From GCA-020345945 sp964596985 (GTDB taxonomy: Archaea; Thermoproteota; Bathyarchaeia; RBG-16-48-13; GCA-020345945): a DNA stretch of 42,544 nucleotides. The translations under genes and the position numbers were made by a program. The notes beneath the pieces were generated by a model, which had not been told where the DNA came from, ran no database searches, and worked only from the letters and a program-made list of their open reading frames with translations. This document shows, piece by piece, positions 23,454-31,023 of the stretch. The stretch lies in NCBI GenBank assembly GCA_964596985.1, contig CAZQWG010000012.1:1-42544 (forward strand). The letters are read 5' to 3'. Within the stretch, counting starts at the first letter, position 1, and every line of letters begins with the position of its first letter.

Positions 23454-24122
23454 TCATTCCTTATTTGCGAGTTTCTTTCCCAAGCTTCCCCCAGGATGCA
23501 GACTTGCAAAATCTTCTCTTTTGAAGCCTCGGAGAACGCAGGTAACGATTGCCAACGCGTCCCCTAGAGCGAGTGTTGCAGTTGAGCTCGTTGTCGGCGT
23601 CAAACCCAGTCGATCTGCTTCCTCAGTCATCCCGATGTCCAAGACCACGTCGCATTTCTCGGCAAGAGTTGAATTGGGCTGAGATGTGATTGCGATTGTC
23701 TTGGACCCTATAGCCTTTATTCTTGGAAAAAGACCTAGTACTTCAGCGGTCTCACCGCTATTTGAGATGGCGAGAACCAGGTCCTCGGAGGTTAGCATTC
23801 CCAGGTCACCGTGAAGAGCCTCGTCGGAGTGCATGAAGAAGGCTGGTGTACCGGTGCTCGCTAGGGTAGCGGCGACCTTTCTACCGATATGTCCCGATTT
23901 GCCGCAACCCGTTACAACCACTTTTCCGGTGCATGAAAGAACCGATTTCACTGCGTCCACGAAACTGGAGTCTAGGCTCTCGGATAGGTTGATGAGCGCG
24001 TTTGCTTCTAGTCTTATTACTCTCTCGGCTTCGGCTAGAATCCTTTTCTCGGACGCCAATCTAATCGACCTCTGGACCCAGATAAGAGCCGTAGAATAGA
24101 CTTGACAAGATTTTTGCTCCAA
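23454..24122 (-). CDS. SIS-domain sugar phosphate isomerase (KpsF/KdsD type)
   Basis: This protein of about 222 residues has a SIS domain: VVVTGCGKSGHIGRKVAATLASTGTPAFFMHSDEALHGDLGML, LVLAISNSGETAEVL, TIAITSQPNSTLAEKCDVVLD, GLTPTTSSTATLALGDALAI and ASLHPGGSLGKKL. These are the hallmarks of arabinose-5-phosphate isomerases, but the C-terminal CBS pair of KdsD is missing, as in other archaeal short forms. The start may be the TTG at 24122 or 24059. It lies 26 nt after nadE and is likely co-transcribed with it. Confidence 0.85.
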   Translation of the reverse strand: MEQKSCQVYSTALIWVQRSIRLASEKRILAEAERVIRLEANALINLSESLDSSFVDAVKSVLSCTGKVVVTGCGKSGHIGRKVAATLASTGTPAFFMHSDEALHGDLGMLTSEDLVLAISNSGETAEVLGLFPRIKAIGSKTIAITSQPNSTLAEKCDVVLDIGMTEEADRLGLTPTTSSTATLALGDALAIVTCVLRGFKREDFASLHPGGSLGKKLANKE

Positions 24123-24148
24123 ACAATATCAATACGCATCCCAACCCA

Positions 24149-24955
24149 TTAGGGTCTCCCTAAACGAGAGGCAGGTATCGGGGGCACATGCCTCTTATGC
24201 TCGGAATTCTTCAGCATCCCGGATACCTTCTTAACTATTTTAGATGAGACCTTCAATGATTCCGCTATCTCTGCATGCTCCATCTTTAGGTCAACAATCC
24301 CGTGAAGGATCAGATCCAAAACCTCGTATTCCACGCCCAGCTCCCCCTCGTCGGTCTGACCGAACCAGAAACCTGCCGAGGGAGACTTTTGTATAATCCG
24401 GTCAGGAACACATAGGAATCCAGCCAGCTCTCTCACCTGGGTCTTGTATAGATCCCCGATCGGAAGGATATCCGCCCCGCCGTCTCCATACTTGGTGAAG
24501 TAACCCACCAGCAACTCGCTTCTGTTTCCTGTACCCACCACTAGGCGATTGAGTCTGTTCGCGTAGTAGTAGAGAGTCAGCATCCTAAACCGAGGCTGAA
24601 GGTTCCCATTCGCGATTCGGTTTGAGGAGTCAAAACGAGGGCAGCTCTTTGCAAAAGCCTTCACAAGCGGTTGGATGTCAACTAATTCCTGTTCGATCCG
24701 CAGAGTCTCCCCCAAGGACCTGGCGTCAGCCATATCCTGAGGATCGGTAGTCTCTGACGGCATGAGAAGACCCAGGGTTCCATCGGGTCCAAGAGCATTC
24801 GCACAAAGAGTCGCGACTACGGAAGAGTCGATACCGCCACTCATACCCAATACGACACCGTTTGCCCCAGAAGCCTCGACCTGAGACTTCAAGAAATCGG
24901 AGATATTCTTCTTGACCGCGGGTGAGTCGATATGCAAGACGCCTTTACTCAACAT
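24149..24955 (-). CDS. nadE: NAD+ synthetase (ammonia-dependent)
   Basis: This 268-residue enzyme amidates nicotinate adenine dinucleotide in the last step of NAD synthesis. The PP-loop is VVLGMSGGIDSSVVA (about 34-48), followed by LLMPSETTDPQDMADA, VVGTGNRSELLVGYFTKYGDGGADILPIGDLYKTQV and KSPSAGFWFGQTDEGELG, all conserved NadE motifs. No glutaminase domain is present, so ammonia or a separate amidotransferase must supply nitrogen. A TTAAGA element at about 24980 is a likely TATA box. Confidence 0.96.
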   Translation of the reverse strand: MLSKGVLHIDSPAVKKNISDFLKSQVEASGANGVVLGMSGGIDSSVVATLCANALGPDGTLGLLMPSETTDPQDMADARSLGETLRIEQELVDIQPLVKAFAKSCPRFDSSNRIANGNLQPRFRMLTLYYYANRLNRLVVGTGNRSELLVGYFTKYGDGGADILPIGDLYKTQVRELAGFLCVPDRIIQKSPSAGFWFGQTDEGELGVEYEVLDLILHGIVDLKMEHAEIAESLKVSSKIVKKVSGMLKNSEHKRHVPPIPASRLGRP

Positions 24956-25145
24956 ACTTGATTCACGTCCTCTCTTCTCTTAATACCTGAGCATCGTCCT
25001 GAACCTCTTGTCAGTCGACGCAATTCTCAATTATTACTATACAGTTGTTTAATCATCTTTGCAATGAGATCGATGCGACAGCGTTCCAAAAAGAACAGGC
25101 TCAAATCGATCAGTAGACTCAAAATCCGGCAGACGAGTGAACAAT

Positions 25146-25310
25146 ATGCGTAGAGAAGGAGTAGAATGCTACATCTGCAAGAATATCAAGAGGGAAGTTC
25201 ATATTTGCAAGACCTTCGAGTCACCAAAGATAGTGTGCGACGAATGCTGCAAGAACTATCAGAAACAAAGACATTGCACCCAACGGGCCTGCCCCCACAA
25301 AACTCCTTGA
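25146..25310 (+). CDS. 54-residue cysteine-rich zinc-binding miniprotein
   Basis: Translation from the ATG at 25146 gives 54 residues with eight cysteines and two well-placed histidines: ECYICKN, HICK, VCDECCKN and HCTQRACPHK. The pairs C-x2-C and C-x2-C-C suggest one or two zinc sites. The frame has the right codon texture, ends in TGA at 25310 and fits between nadE and tRNA-Ala. No family is recognised. A possible 29-codon basic reading frame starting at 25064 overlaps its start and could be a leader peptide, but I do not call it. Confidence 0.6.
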   Translation: MRREGVECYICKNIKREVHICKTFESPKIVCDECCKNYQKQRHCTQRACPHKTP

Positions 25311-25439
25311 CGAGGAAAGGTAGGGAGGAGAGAGGAACCCATCAACCAAAGATATCATTATTATCCACGGTCACCATTATTTGGATTTCAACCATCTTCA
25401 GAGAAGACCCTTTCCAAGCAAATGCCCACAGAGAGTTAC

Positions 25440-25533
25440 TGGTGGACCGGGCGGGATTCGAGCCCGCGACCCCTCGGCTTTTTGGCGTTCAACTTGCAAA
25501 CCGAGTGTTCGTACCAGACTGAACTACCGGCCC
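25440..25533 (-). tRNA. tRNA-Ala (TGC) with canonical 16-nt intron
   Basis: On the reverse strand, acceptor GGGCCGG pairs with CCGGTCC, giving the G3-U70 pair that marks tRNA-Ala; A73 and CCA are encoded. D stem GTTC/GAAC, anticodon stem CTCGG/CCGAG, loop TTTGCA-G, T stem GCGGG/CCCGC with loop CTCGAAT (T54 replaced by C in the gene). The intron is 25479-25494 at 37/38, with helix TTTG/CAAA and bulges CAA and AAG. Confidence 0.93.
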
Positions 25534-25698
25534 ACAACAGAGACTATGAAACTAGCACAACACTATATTTCTTTTCCAATAGCCGCTATTTCCAGCGAGA
25601 ACGCCGGATCGACGACAAAAGGACTGCCTCAAGAAAAACTTAATGGAACCAACACCATAATTCCAGCTGATCAAAAAGCCAAGAAGAAAGTGAATTGG

Positions 25699-26127
25699 AT
25701 GTCAAAGAAGAGTAAGAAGAAAAAGAAGAAGAAAACTACCTTCTCCTTGGGCTCAATACTAAAGAAGCAGGTTATAGACGCAAACGGCGAAGTGATTGGG
25801 TCAGTCGAAGACATTGTAGTGACTGTAGGAGGAGACAAGCCAGAGGCTCTCATTTCGATGAGGGACGGGGAAGGGAAAGAGACTCAAGTATCTTTCACCG
25901 ATATCTCAGCGATAAGCGAAGTCGTTCTGCTCAGCAAGGACATTGTCAAGGGAACCAAGGCGATGAAGCCTGCTAAGGCATTTGCCCCAACAAAGCCAAA
26001 GAAAGTTCCAGCAGTACCCCCACCACCTCCTTCGACACCCCCAGCTACCAAAAAGTGCTCAAAGTGCGGCTTCGAAAACAGACTCGACTCCAAGTTTTGC
26101 ATTAAGTGCGGGAACAAGCTAGCGTGA
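25699..26127 (+). CDS. PRC-barrel domain protein with C-terminal zinc ribbon
   Basis: This protein of about 142 residues has a poly-lysine N-terminus (SKKSKKKKKKK), a PRC-barrel (SLGSILKKQVIDANGEVIGSVEDIVVTVGGDKPEALISM), a proline-rich linker (VPAVPPPPPSTPPAT) and a zinc ribbon (KCSKCGFENRLDSKFCIKCGNKLA). PRC barrels occur in RNA-processing and photosynthetic proteins; here an RNA or ribosome link is only a guess. A longer open frame extends upstream across tRNA-Ala, but the ATG at 25699 is the first sensible start. A strong T tract follows. Confidence 0.8.
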   Translation: MSKKSKKKKKKKTTFSLGSILKKQVIDANGEVIGSVEDIVVTVGGDKPEALISMRDGEGKETQVSFTDISAISEVVLLSKDIVKGTKAMKPAKAFAPTKPKKVPAVPPPPPSTPPATKKCSKCGFENRLDSKFCIKCGNKLA

Positions 26128-26139
26128 TCTCGCTACTTA

Positions 26140-26151
26140 CCCCTTTTTTTT
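26140..26151 (+). terminator. Poly-T terminator after the PRC-barrel gene
   Basis: A run of eight T preceded by CCCC begins 13 nt after the stop at 26127, typical of archaeal intrinsic termination. The HD-domain gene starts about 30 nt later. Confidence 0.55.
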
Positions 26152-26181
26152 GGGTCTCTCCAACACTGAAAGAAACGAGCG

Positions 26182-26838
26182 GTGACATTGGATACCAAAA
26201 GCAGTGACTCAGAGAACCTGATACTTAAGATCTGGTCTGAGGCAGAAACCATACTTCGAAGAGAGAGCAGCGGACACAGTCAACGACATTCCGAACGCGT
26301 ACTCGAACTCTGCATCAGAATCGCCGAAGAGGAGAGAGAAGGAGACATGCTTATTCTTCAGACGGCTGCGATACTACACGACATAGCGATACCCAAATGG
26401 GGTAGGAGAGACCACGCAAGGAGAAGCGTCGAGATCGCAAAAGACATTCTGAAGAGGACTCACTTCCCCGACGAGAAGAGGCAAGGAGTTCTATACGCCA
26501 TTGAGACACATCGATTCAGCGATCAGAAGACACCACGTACAGCCGAGGCCAAGATCCTCCAAGACGCAGACAGGTTAGACGCCATCGGTGCGATAGGAAT
26601 CGCCCGTTGCTTCGCCTTCGGGGGAAGAAGAAATCGACCTCTCTACGATCCAACCGAGACACCCTATGAATACGACCCGGAAAGAGAAGTATCCTCGCTG
26701 ACACATATTCAGGAGAAACTACTTAGGATAAAGGATAGCCTCCACACCGCAACCGCCAGAAGAATCGCCGAAGAGAGGCACCGCTTCATGCTGAGATTCG
26801 TCGAGAGGCTGACATCGGAAACCCAAGGCAAGAAATGA
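26182..26838 (+). CDS. HD-domain phosphohydrolase
   Basis: This 218-residue protein has the metal site of HD hydrolases: H in GHSQRHSERVLELC, the HD pair in TAAILHDIAIPKWGRRDH, and D in KILQDADRLDAIGAIGIARCFAFGG, which resembles the YedJ/YpgQ subgroup of nucleotide-acting enzymes. The substrate is unknown. It starts at the GTG at 26182 or at a TTG at 26188. It is transcribed alone or with the OB-fold gene, 71 nt downstream. Confidence 0.88.
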   Translation: MTLDTKSSDSENLILKIWSEAETILRRESSGHSQRHSERVLELCIRIAEEEREGDMLILQTAAILHDIAIPKWGRRDHARRSVEIAKDILKRTHFPDEKRQGVLYAIETHRFSDQKTPRTAEAKILQDADRLDAIGAIGIARCFAFGGRRNRPLYDPTETPYEYDPEREVSSLTHIQEKLLRIKDSLHTATARRIAEERHRFMLRFVERLTSETQGKK

Positions 26839-26909
26839 AGACCAGCAACATTGATAAGAGCAACAGAAAATAGAGGGACAACAAGCTTTCAGAAAGGAGG
26901 AATAAGATC

Positions 26910-27203
26910 CTGAAGGTTCAAGAAATACGTGCAGGAATGAGGAAAATAGACATAGAAGTCGATGTCGTTGATATCGGAGACCCAAGAGAGGTCGTAACAA
27001 GAGACGGGGGCACACATAGAGTAGCCACCGCCACAGTATCCGATGAGTCAGGAGACATCAAGATGTCCCTGTGGGATGACCACATCGACCAAGTCAAGGT
27101 AGGAGACCACCTGAGAATCGAGAACGGCTACTCAACAAGCTTCAGAAATGAAACACAACTCAACGTAGGAAAATACGGCAAACTCATAATACTAGGGCAA
27201 TAG
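26910..27203 (+). CDS. Single OB-fold nucleic-acid-binding protein (RPA/SOSS-B-like)
   Basis: This protein of about 97 residues has one OB fold: IDIEVDVVDIGDPREVVTRDG, HRVATATVSDESGDIKMSLWDDHIDQVKVGDHLRIENGY and FRNETQLNVGKYGKL, typical of archaeal single-stranded DNA-binding proteins. The first ATG (26937) would delete conserved residues and lacks a ribosome-binding site. A GGAGG at 26896-26900 lies 9 nt before an in-frame CTG at 26910 that adds KVQEIRAGM, which fits the family start, so I propose a CTG initiation codon. The next 290 nt up to the tRNA hold no gene. Confidence 0.82.
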   Translation: MKVQEIRAGMRKIDIEVDVVDIGDPREVVTRDGGTHRVATATVSDESGDIKMSLWDDHIDQVKVGDHLRIENGYSTSFRNETQLNVGKYGKLIILGQ

Positions 27204-27497
27204 TCTCGAAGAAGAAAGACAGGAGTCCATTCGAGAAGTTTCACCAAGCAAGACTATGGAAGAGAGGTATACACCAATCTCACATCTCCTGACAGGACTC
27301 TACCAGTGAAGAGAACGAAACATAACGGATGCAACCAGGATCTACTAGGATAGAGAATACGTGCAAGGCAACCTCCGCTTGACCTTATCGAGTGCAATAC
27401 TTTGATCCCCCCTGAACTACACTGGGACATCGGGGATAACGCTCAAACAAAACCAAGAAACCCTTAATAGAACAACAAATATCAAGACACAATACGA

Positions 27498-27602
27498 AGC
27501 GGGGTAGGGTAGCCAGGTTAACCCGCAGGGCTCATAGGACTTGTACTAGCACATCTCTGAGAGACCCTGAAATCAGTCGTTCGAATCGACTCCCCGCTAC
27601 CA
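27498..27602 (+). tRNA. Initiator tRNA-Met (CAT) with 27-nt intron
   Basis: Acceptor AGCGGGG/CCCCGCT has the A1-U72 pair and the anticodon stem CAGGG/CCCTG ends in three G-C pairs, both initiator marks. D arm GGGT AGCCAGGTTA ACCC, T stem AGTCG/CGACT with loop TTCGAAT, A73 and encoded CCA. The intron is 27537-27563 at 37/38 with helix CTCA/TGAG and bulges TAG and AGA. CTTAATAG at 27463-27470 is a well-placed TATA box. Confidence 0.93.
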
Positions 27603-27679
27603 AGTTCTTTAGCACAAACATAAGCAACCAAATAGTTTCGAAACGCCCCTGAGGCAATACAAAAACAACATCTAAAACC

Positions 27680-27732
27680 ATGATGAATTACCGTCCATAA
27701 GTCTCTTTCCGGTGAAGCCCATAGGAACCTGA
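27680..27732 (+). ncRNA. Candidate C/D-box guide RNA
   Basis: A perfect C box (ATGATGA, 27680-27686), a C'-like GGTGAAG (27711-27717) and a D box CTGA (27729-27732) are spaced over 53 nt, the usual size of archaeal C/D guide RNAs. The D' box is degenerate, and the stretch before the D box pairs with only about 7 nt of the 23S part in this window. It lies in the 270-nt gap between initiator tRNA and icd, which otherwise holds only promoter signals. Confidence 0.35.
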
Positions 27733-27772
27733 AACACGTAGCCTCTTCAAGAAATAGCGGTATCCAGCAGTA

Positions 27773-27790
27773 GAATATTCTATTCGAATA
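27773..27790. promoter_or_regulatory. Adjacent palindromes upstream of icd (possible operator)
   Basis: GAATATTC (27773-27780) and TATTCGAATA (27781-27790) are two perfect palindromes abutting each other, about 18 nt before TTTAAA (27808-27813), the likely TATA box of icd. The position would suit a regulator that controls access of TBP/TFB. No regulator for it can be named. Confidence 0.4.
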
Positions 27791-27870
27791 ATATCCGAAC
27801 CATAGCTTTAAACCACTCAGCAGAGAGCCGCATGAGACAAGAATACCACGAAGAGAGGGAAGATGAAAAC

Positions 27871-29127
27871 ATGAATGAAAAGGCTGGATACGATGAAGGA
27901 CCGGATTTCAACACAGGAAAAGAGATAGCGGTTAAAGAAGGAGAACTCACTGTTCCTGACACCCCTATAATTCCAATCATAGAGGGGGATGGAATAGGCC
28001 CAGACGTATCCAAGACTGCAATAAAAGTACTGGACGCGGCAGTAAGTAAGGCATACAAGGATAGGCGTAGAATCGTTTGGCTTCCCATACTCGCAGGCGA
28101 GACCGCCTACAGAGAACGCGACGAATGGTTACCCGAAGAGACGGTCGAGGCGATAAGGGACTACACAGTAGCAATCAAAGGTCCTCTTACAACCCCAGTC
28201 GGAATGGGAATCAGAAGCCTCAATGTGACACTTCGACAGAGACTTGATCTCTTTGCCTGTGTACGACCTGTCCGATGGATCAAAGGTGTACCAAGCCCAG
28301 TGAAGAACCCGGAGAAACTGGATGTGATCATCTTCAGAGAGAACACTGAGGATGTTTACGCTGGGGTCGAGTGGAAGCAAGGGACAGAAGACGCAGACAG
28401 GGTACTCAGGTTTCTCACCGAGGAAATGAACGCGAAGATAAGAAGAGATTCCGGCATAGGAGTGAAGCCTATCAGCATCACGGGAACGAAGAGGCTGGTG
28501 AGAGCCGCCATCAACTATGCAATCGAACATGAGAGGCGGTCAGTTACCCTGGTTCACAAAGGCAACATAATGAAGTTCACCGAAGGCGCCTTCAAGGAGT
28601 GGGGATACGAAGTTGCCCGAGACGAATTCGGCGCCGAGACAATAACGGAAAATGAGGCCGGCAAGTCTCCTAGGAACGAGTACGAGGGAAGAATAATCAT
28701 CAAAGACAGGATAGCTGATTCCATGTTCCAACAAGTTCTTCTTAGACCAGAGGAGTATGATGTCGTAGCGACTACAAATCTCAATGGAGACTACCTCTCA
28801 GACGCATGTGCCGCACAGGTGGGAGGACTCGGTCTAGCACCTGGAGCGAATATCAACTATGAGACGCAGACCGCACTTTTTGAGCCGACCCATGGAACCG
28901 CGCCGAAATATGCAGGTCAAGATAAGGCGAACCCCAGCTCGATGATTCTATCTGGAGTAATGATGCTAGAGTATCTTGGATGGACAGAATCCGCCGGATT
29001 AATCGTGCAAGCCCTTGAAAAAACGATTCAACAGAAGACAGTGACATACGACTTGGAAAGGCAGATGACCGAGGCTAGGCTTCTCAAATCCTCTGAGTTC
29101 GGTGATGCCGTAATCGCTAACATGTAG
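27871..29127 (+). CDS. icd: NADP-dependent isocitrate dehydrogenase
   Basis: This enzyme of about 418 residues converts isocitrate to 2-oxoglutarate in the TCA cycle. It follows the bacterial/archaeal Icd pattern: IIPIIEGDGIGPDV near the N-terminus, the phospho-loop-like TTPVGMGIRSLNVTLRQRLDL, FRENTEDVYAGVEW, VTLVHKGNIMKFTEG, and EPTHGTAPKYAGQDKANP, in which the Lys-Tyr after TAP marks NADP specificity. An ATG at 27832 would add 13 residues, but TATA at 27808-27813 predicts a start of transcription near 27836, and GAGGGA sits 10 nt before 27871. Confidence 0.96.
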   Translation: MNEKAGYDEGPDFNTGKEIAVKEGELTVPDTPIIPIIEGDGIGPDVSKTAIKVLDAAVSKAYKDRRRIVWLPILAGETAYRERDEWLPEETVEAIRDYTVAIKGPLTTPVGMGIRSLNVTLRQRLDLFACVRPVRWIKGVPSPVKNPEKLDVIIFRENTEDVYAGVEWKQGTEDADRVLRFLTEEMNAKIRRDSGIGVKPISITGTKRLVRAAINYAIEHERRSVTLVHKGNIMKFTEGAFKEWGYEVARDEFGAETITENEAGKSPRNEYEGRIIIKDRIADSMFQQVLLRPEEYDVVATTNLNGDYLSDACAAQVGGLGLAPGANINYETQTALFEPTHGTAPKYAGQDKANPSSMILSGVMMLEYLGWTESAGLIVQALEKTIQQKTVTYDLERQMTEARLLKSSEFGDAVIANM

Positions 29128-29240
29128 ACTCAAAGAGCTTTTTGGATGCACCATCCATCCTCTACGGATTAGCGATGCGAACAACTTGCTCAACCATGAA
29201 CACGAAATCAGAAATACTTGGAGAGCGGTAGGGGAAAGGT

Positions 29241-30413
29241 ATGAATGAGAGAACACTATTAGCAATCCCCGGTCCAGTTCCCGTCGACCCGGCTGTCTTA
29301 AGAGCCTTGAGCAAACCGACGCTCGCACACAAAAGTCCCGAATTCTCGGAGCTCTTCGGTGAGACGCTGAGAGACCTGAGAAAGGTATTCCTATGCAAGT
29401 CGGGTCAACCATTCGTCGCAGCGGGAAGCGGAACACTCGCCATGGAGATGGCGGCAGTGAATCTTATCGAGGAGGGGGATCGCCTTCTTGTAGTAAACAT
29501 AGGATTCTTCGGGGAAAGATTTGTTGAGATCTTCTCACGTTACAAAGTGAAAATCGACCAGCTGAACGTCCCGGTTGGACATGCCCCATCGAAAGATCAG
29601 ATAAAAGAGGCGTTAGAAAAAGAGGAGTATAAACTCCTGACAGTCCAGCACGTTGACACCTCAACGGGAGTAGCCAACGATATCAAAGGAATCGGAGAAG
29701 TCGCAAGTCAGTTTGATACTCTCGTTGTTGTCGACGGCGTCTGTTCCATATCAGGATGCGAGTTCAGACAAGACGACTGGAAGATCGACGTCTGCTTCAC
29801 CGCAAGCCAGAAGGCCCTCGCGGCCCCCCCAGGGCTTGCGATAGTGACTGTGAGCGAACGGGCGCTCGAAGTATTCGGTGAAAGAAAGACCCCTGTACCC
29901 AACTACTACTGTGACTTCTCAAAGTGGTTGCCGATGCTACGGAACTATGAAGAGGGAGGCAAGAAAGTATACTTTACGACGCCGCCTGTCAACATGATCT
30001 ACGCTCTTCACGAATCGGTGAAACAGGTTCTCGACGAGGGAATGGAGAGAAGAATTCGTAGGCATTCAATAATGAGCAGGGCGGTAAAATCCTCTGTCAA
30101 AGCCTTGAGCTTGGAGTGTGTACCTGTCTCAGATGAGATTGCCGCACCCACGCTTACAGTGCCATATTATCCTCCAAAAGTGGAAGGAGACAGATTCCTT
30201 GCAACAGCCCGTAGAGAAGGAGTCGTCCTCGCAGGAGGGGTTGTAAAGGATCTGAAGGATAGATACTTCCGTATCGGACATATGGGGACGATGGGATCCT
30301 CCGATGTTCTGGCTATTGTTGGAGCTATGGAAAAGAGCCTAGATGCATGTGGATACAAGTTCAAGAAGGGGCAGGGGTTGACAGCTGCCGGAGAAGTCTT
30401 GACCGAACTATGA
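29241..30413 (+). CDS. Class V aminotransferase (alanine-glyoxylate/serine-pyruvate type)
   Basis: This 390-residue PLP enzyme has AIPGPVPVDPAVLRAL at the start, the glycine-rich FVAAGSGTLAMEMA, TVQHVDTSTGVANDIK, LVVVDGVCSISGCEF (Asp binding the pyridine nitrogen) and the Schiff-base lysine in FTASQKALAAPPGLA; the end has YFRIGHMGTMGSSDVL. These are the AGXT/Pucg motifs. Likely donors are alanine or serine with glyoxylate as acceptor, which would link to one-carbon or serine metabolism. It is a single gene 114 nt after icd. Confidence 0.92.
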   Translation: MNERTLLAIPGPVPVDPAVLRALSKPTLAHKSPEFSELFGETLRDLRKVFLCKSGQPFVAAGSGTLAMEMAAVNLIEEGDRLLVVNIGFFGERFVEIFSRYKVKIDQLNVPVGHAPSKDQIKEALEKEEYKLLTVQHVDTSTGVANDIKGIGEVASQFDTLVVVDGVCSISGCEFRQDDWKIDVCFTASQKALAAPPGLAIVTVSERALEVFGERKTPVPNYYCDFSKWLPMLRNYEEGGKKVYFTTPPVNMIYALHESVKQVLDEGMERRIRRHSIMSRAVKSSVKALSLECVPVSDEIAAPTLTVPYYPPKVEGDRFLATARREGVVLAGGVVKDLKDRYFRIGHMGTMGSSDVLAIVGAMEKSLDACGYKFKKGQGLTAAGEVLTEL

Positions 30414-30512
30414 TCCGGGAAGACTGCAAAGACGATGGTGTTCAGAAAGTAACCTCTAAATACAGAACTCTTAAGTACGAAGTCTCTCTCCTAAAGGTAG
30501 ACCGGGATTAAA

Positions 30513-30698
30513 ATGCCGACCCATGGATCGCTTACAAAAGCAGGGAAAGTGCGTTCACAGACCCCTAAGGTCGAGCCGCATCCGAGGAAAGGCCGCACCC
30601 CAAGAACAAGGAACCGACGAAACTATGAGAAACGCATTATCTTGGAGAGAGAGACCGGACAGAGATGGGGCGCACGTACGAGAAGGCGACGCCGATAA
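30513..30698 (+). CDS. rps30e: Small ribosomal subunit protein S30e
   Basis: This 61-residue, highly basic protein starts MPTHGSLTKAGKVRSQTPK and ends RWGARTRRRRR, the form of S30e without the ubiquitin-like part found in eukaryotes. S30e occurs in TACK and Asgard lineages but is missing from most euryarchaea, so it helps to place the organism. Confidence 0.96.
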   Translation: MPTHGSLTKAGKVRSQTPKVEPHPRKGRTPRTRNRRNYEKRIILERETGQRWGARTRRRRR

Positions 30699-30793
30699 AT
30701 AACATCTTCTTGTTCTCAGCGGTCCCTGTGAGACCTAAGACTCAGTCGCAGCCACACTAGGAACCGACTGTTCATCTTTTATGCTACGTGTGC

Positions 30794-31009
30794 ATGAGAC
30801 TAGAAGATTTTGGACCCTTCATTAGGAAGACAGTACCCGGGAATATTGAAATTATAAGGCTCGCACGGCATAGCCGCCGACTCACCATCAGTCTCCACGC
30901 AAACGCACCTAGTGCACTATTCTCCTATTCTGGAAAGAACATAGATATCTTAGATTCAGTCTTTGTCAGTAGGTTGATGACGTTCACCGGACGAAACAGA
31001 ACGGAATAG
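30794..31009 (+). CDS. Short hypothetical protein (uncertain)
   Basis: A reading frame of about 71 codons (ATG at 30794; GTG at 30788) fills the 320-nt gap between S30e and the methyltransferase: it starts MRLEDFGPFIRKTVPGNIEII and has an alternating pattern of hydrophobic residues (RRLTISLHANAPSALFSY). No family is recognised. A TTTTATG just upstream lies too close to be its TATA box. It could be a small real gene or chance. Confidence 0.35.
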   Translation: MRLEDFGPFIRKTVPGNIEIIRLARHSRRLTISLHANAPSALFSYSGKNIDILDSVFVSRLMTFTGRNRTE

Positions 31010-31023
31010 GTAGAGTCGTGACG

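Noticed and set aside
25381..25698. An upstream extension of the PRC-barrel protein by about 105 codons
   Set aside because: The extension passes through the tRNA-Ala gene in antisense and carries no domain; the ATG at 25699 gives a standard protein.
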